A stretch of DNA of 14,767 bases, from positions 1 to 14,767 of the forward strand of contig CAKQPF010000072.1 in the NCBI GenBank assembly GCA_934256705.1, written 5' to 3'. The translations under genes were made by a program, and so were the position numbers. The notes beneath the pieces are model-generated. The model was not told where the DNA came from, searched no databases, and saw only the letters and a list, made by a program, of their open reading frames with translations. Positions 14,695-14,767 of the stretch are shown one piece after another. This DNA comes from an uncultured Prevotella sp. (GTDB taxonomy: Bacteria > Bacteroidota > Bacteroidia > Bacteroidales > Bacteroidaceae). The stretch's first letter is position 1. Each line of letters opens with the position of its first letter.

Positions 14695-14767
14695 ATCGAG
14701 TAGGAGGAAAACGAAGTAGTTTTTCTCCTACTTTCGTTTTCCGACCTCTCACACCACCGTACGTGCG
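14695..14767 (-). other. 3' end of a group II intron (domain V part and domain VI), continuing past the right edge
   Basis: Read on the minus strand the edge begins CGCACGTACGGTGGTGTGAG, the 3' strand of a domain V-like hairpin (compare the ACGTACGGTT end of known domain V sequences). Then AGAGGTCGG leads into a hairpin GGAAAACGAA(A)GTAG...CTACTTCGTTTTCC, and then TCCTACTCGAT. CCTCCTACTCGAT resembles the usual domain VI/3' end with branch-point A in CTAC and terminal AY. The 3' splice site would be at 14695. The domain V AGC triad, the 5' part and any reverse transcriptase gene lie outside the window. Confidence 0.7.

Overview
The window looks like a chromosomal segment of a Bacteroidota bacterium, most likely in the Prevotella/Segatella group. 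The evidence is indirect. Two promoters carry the Bacteroidota -7 box TATCTTTG, and there is a lipoprotein of a Bacteroides-type family. There is also an ECF sigma/anti-sigma pair whose anti-sigma ends in a DUF4974 domain, and two outer-membrane beta-barrel receptors with carboxypeptidase-regulatory-like N-termini. No database search was possible, so the genus is a guess.

Left part (1-4380, plus strand): a gene cut by the left edge encodes an unusual protein with an HU/IHF-like DNA-binding domain, a PD-(D/E)XK nuclease-like core of DUF559/Vsr type, and a WYL-like ligand-sensing domain. 29 bp later comes an AlbA_2 (Schlafen-like) plus GHKL-ATPase plus winged-helix protein with three in-frame 12-bp repeats in its linker. 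A small overlapping winged-helix-like frame follows. Directly downstream lies a tandem repeat (54-bp unit) whose CGG/ATTTT motif recurs on average every 10.6 bp, so it is phased with the DNA helix and is probably intrinsically curved. A protein with a bend-binding (HU) domain, a nuclease and a sensor domain, next to an AlbA_2 ATPase and a curved repeat, is the best candidate in the window for an undescribed system, either defence or regulation.

Middle part (4383-9908, minus strand): a 987-aa outer-membrane beta-barrel protein with an RGG-rich C-terminal tail, a coiled-coil lipoprotein resembling the Cbp1 family, and an AAA_14/DUF4143 ATPase. The ATPase promoter region carries three 14-bp palindromes at three-turn spacing, which suggests cooperative (auto)repression.

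Right part (10216-14046, plus strand): a compact three-gene cell-surface-signalling operon with an ECF sigma factor, a small membrane anti-sigma factor, and a TonB-type receptor with an STN signalling domain. The genes are 10 and 17 bp apart. No SusD-like partner follows.

Right end (14047-14767): no gene. It holds terminator hairpins, several members of a dispersed hairpin family (one long member also sits at the 3' end of the 987-aa gene), a nested GC-rich inverted repeat, and at the very edge the 3' end (part of domain V, plus domain VI) of a group II intron on the minus strand that continues beyond the window.
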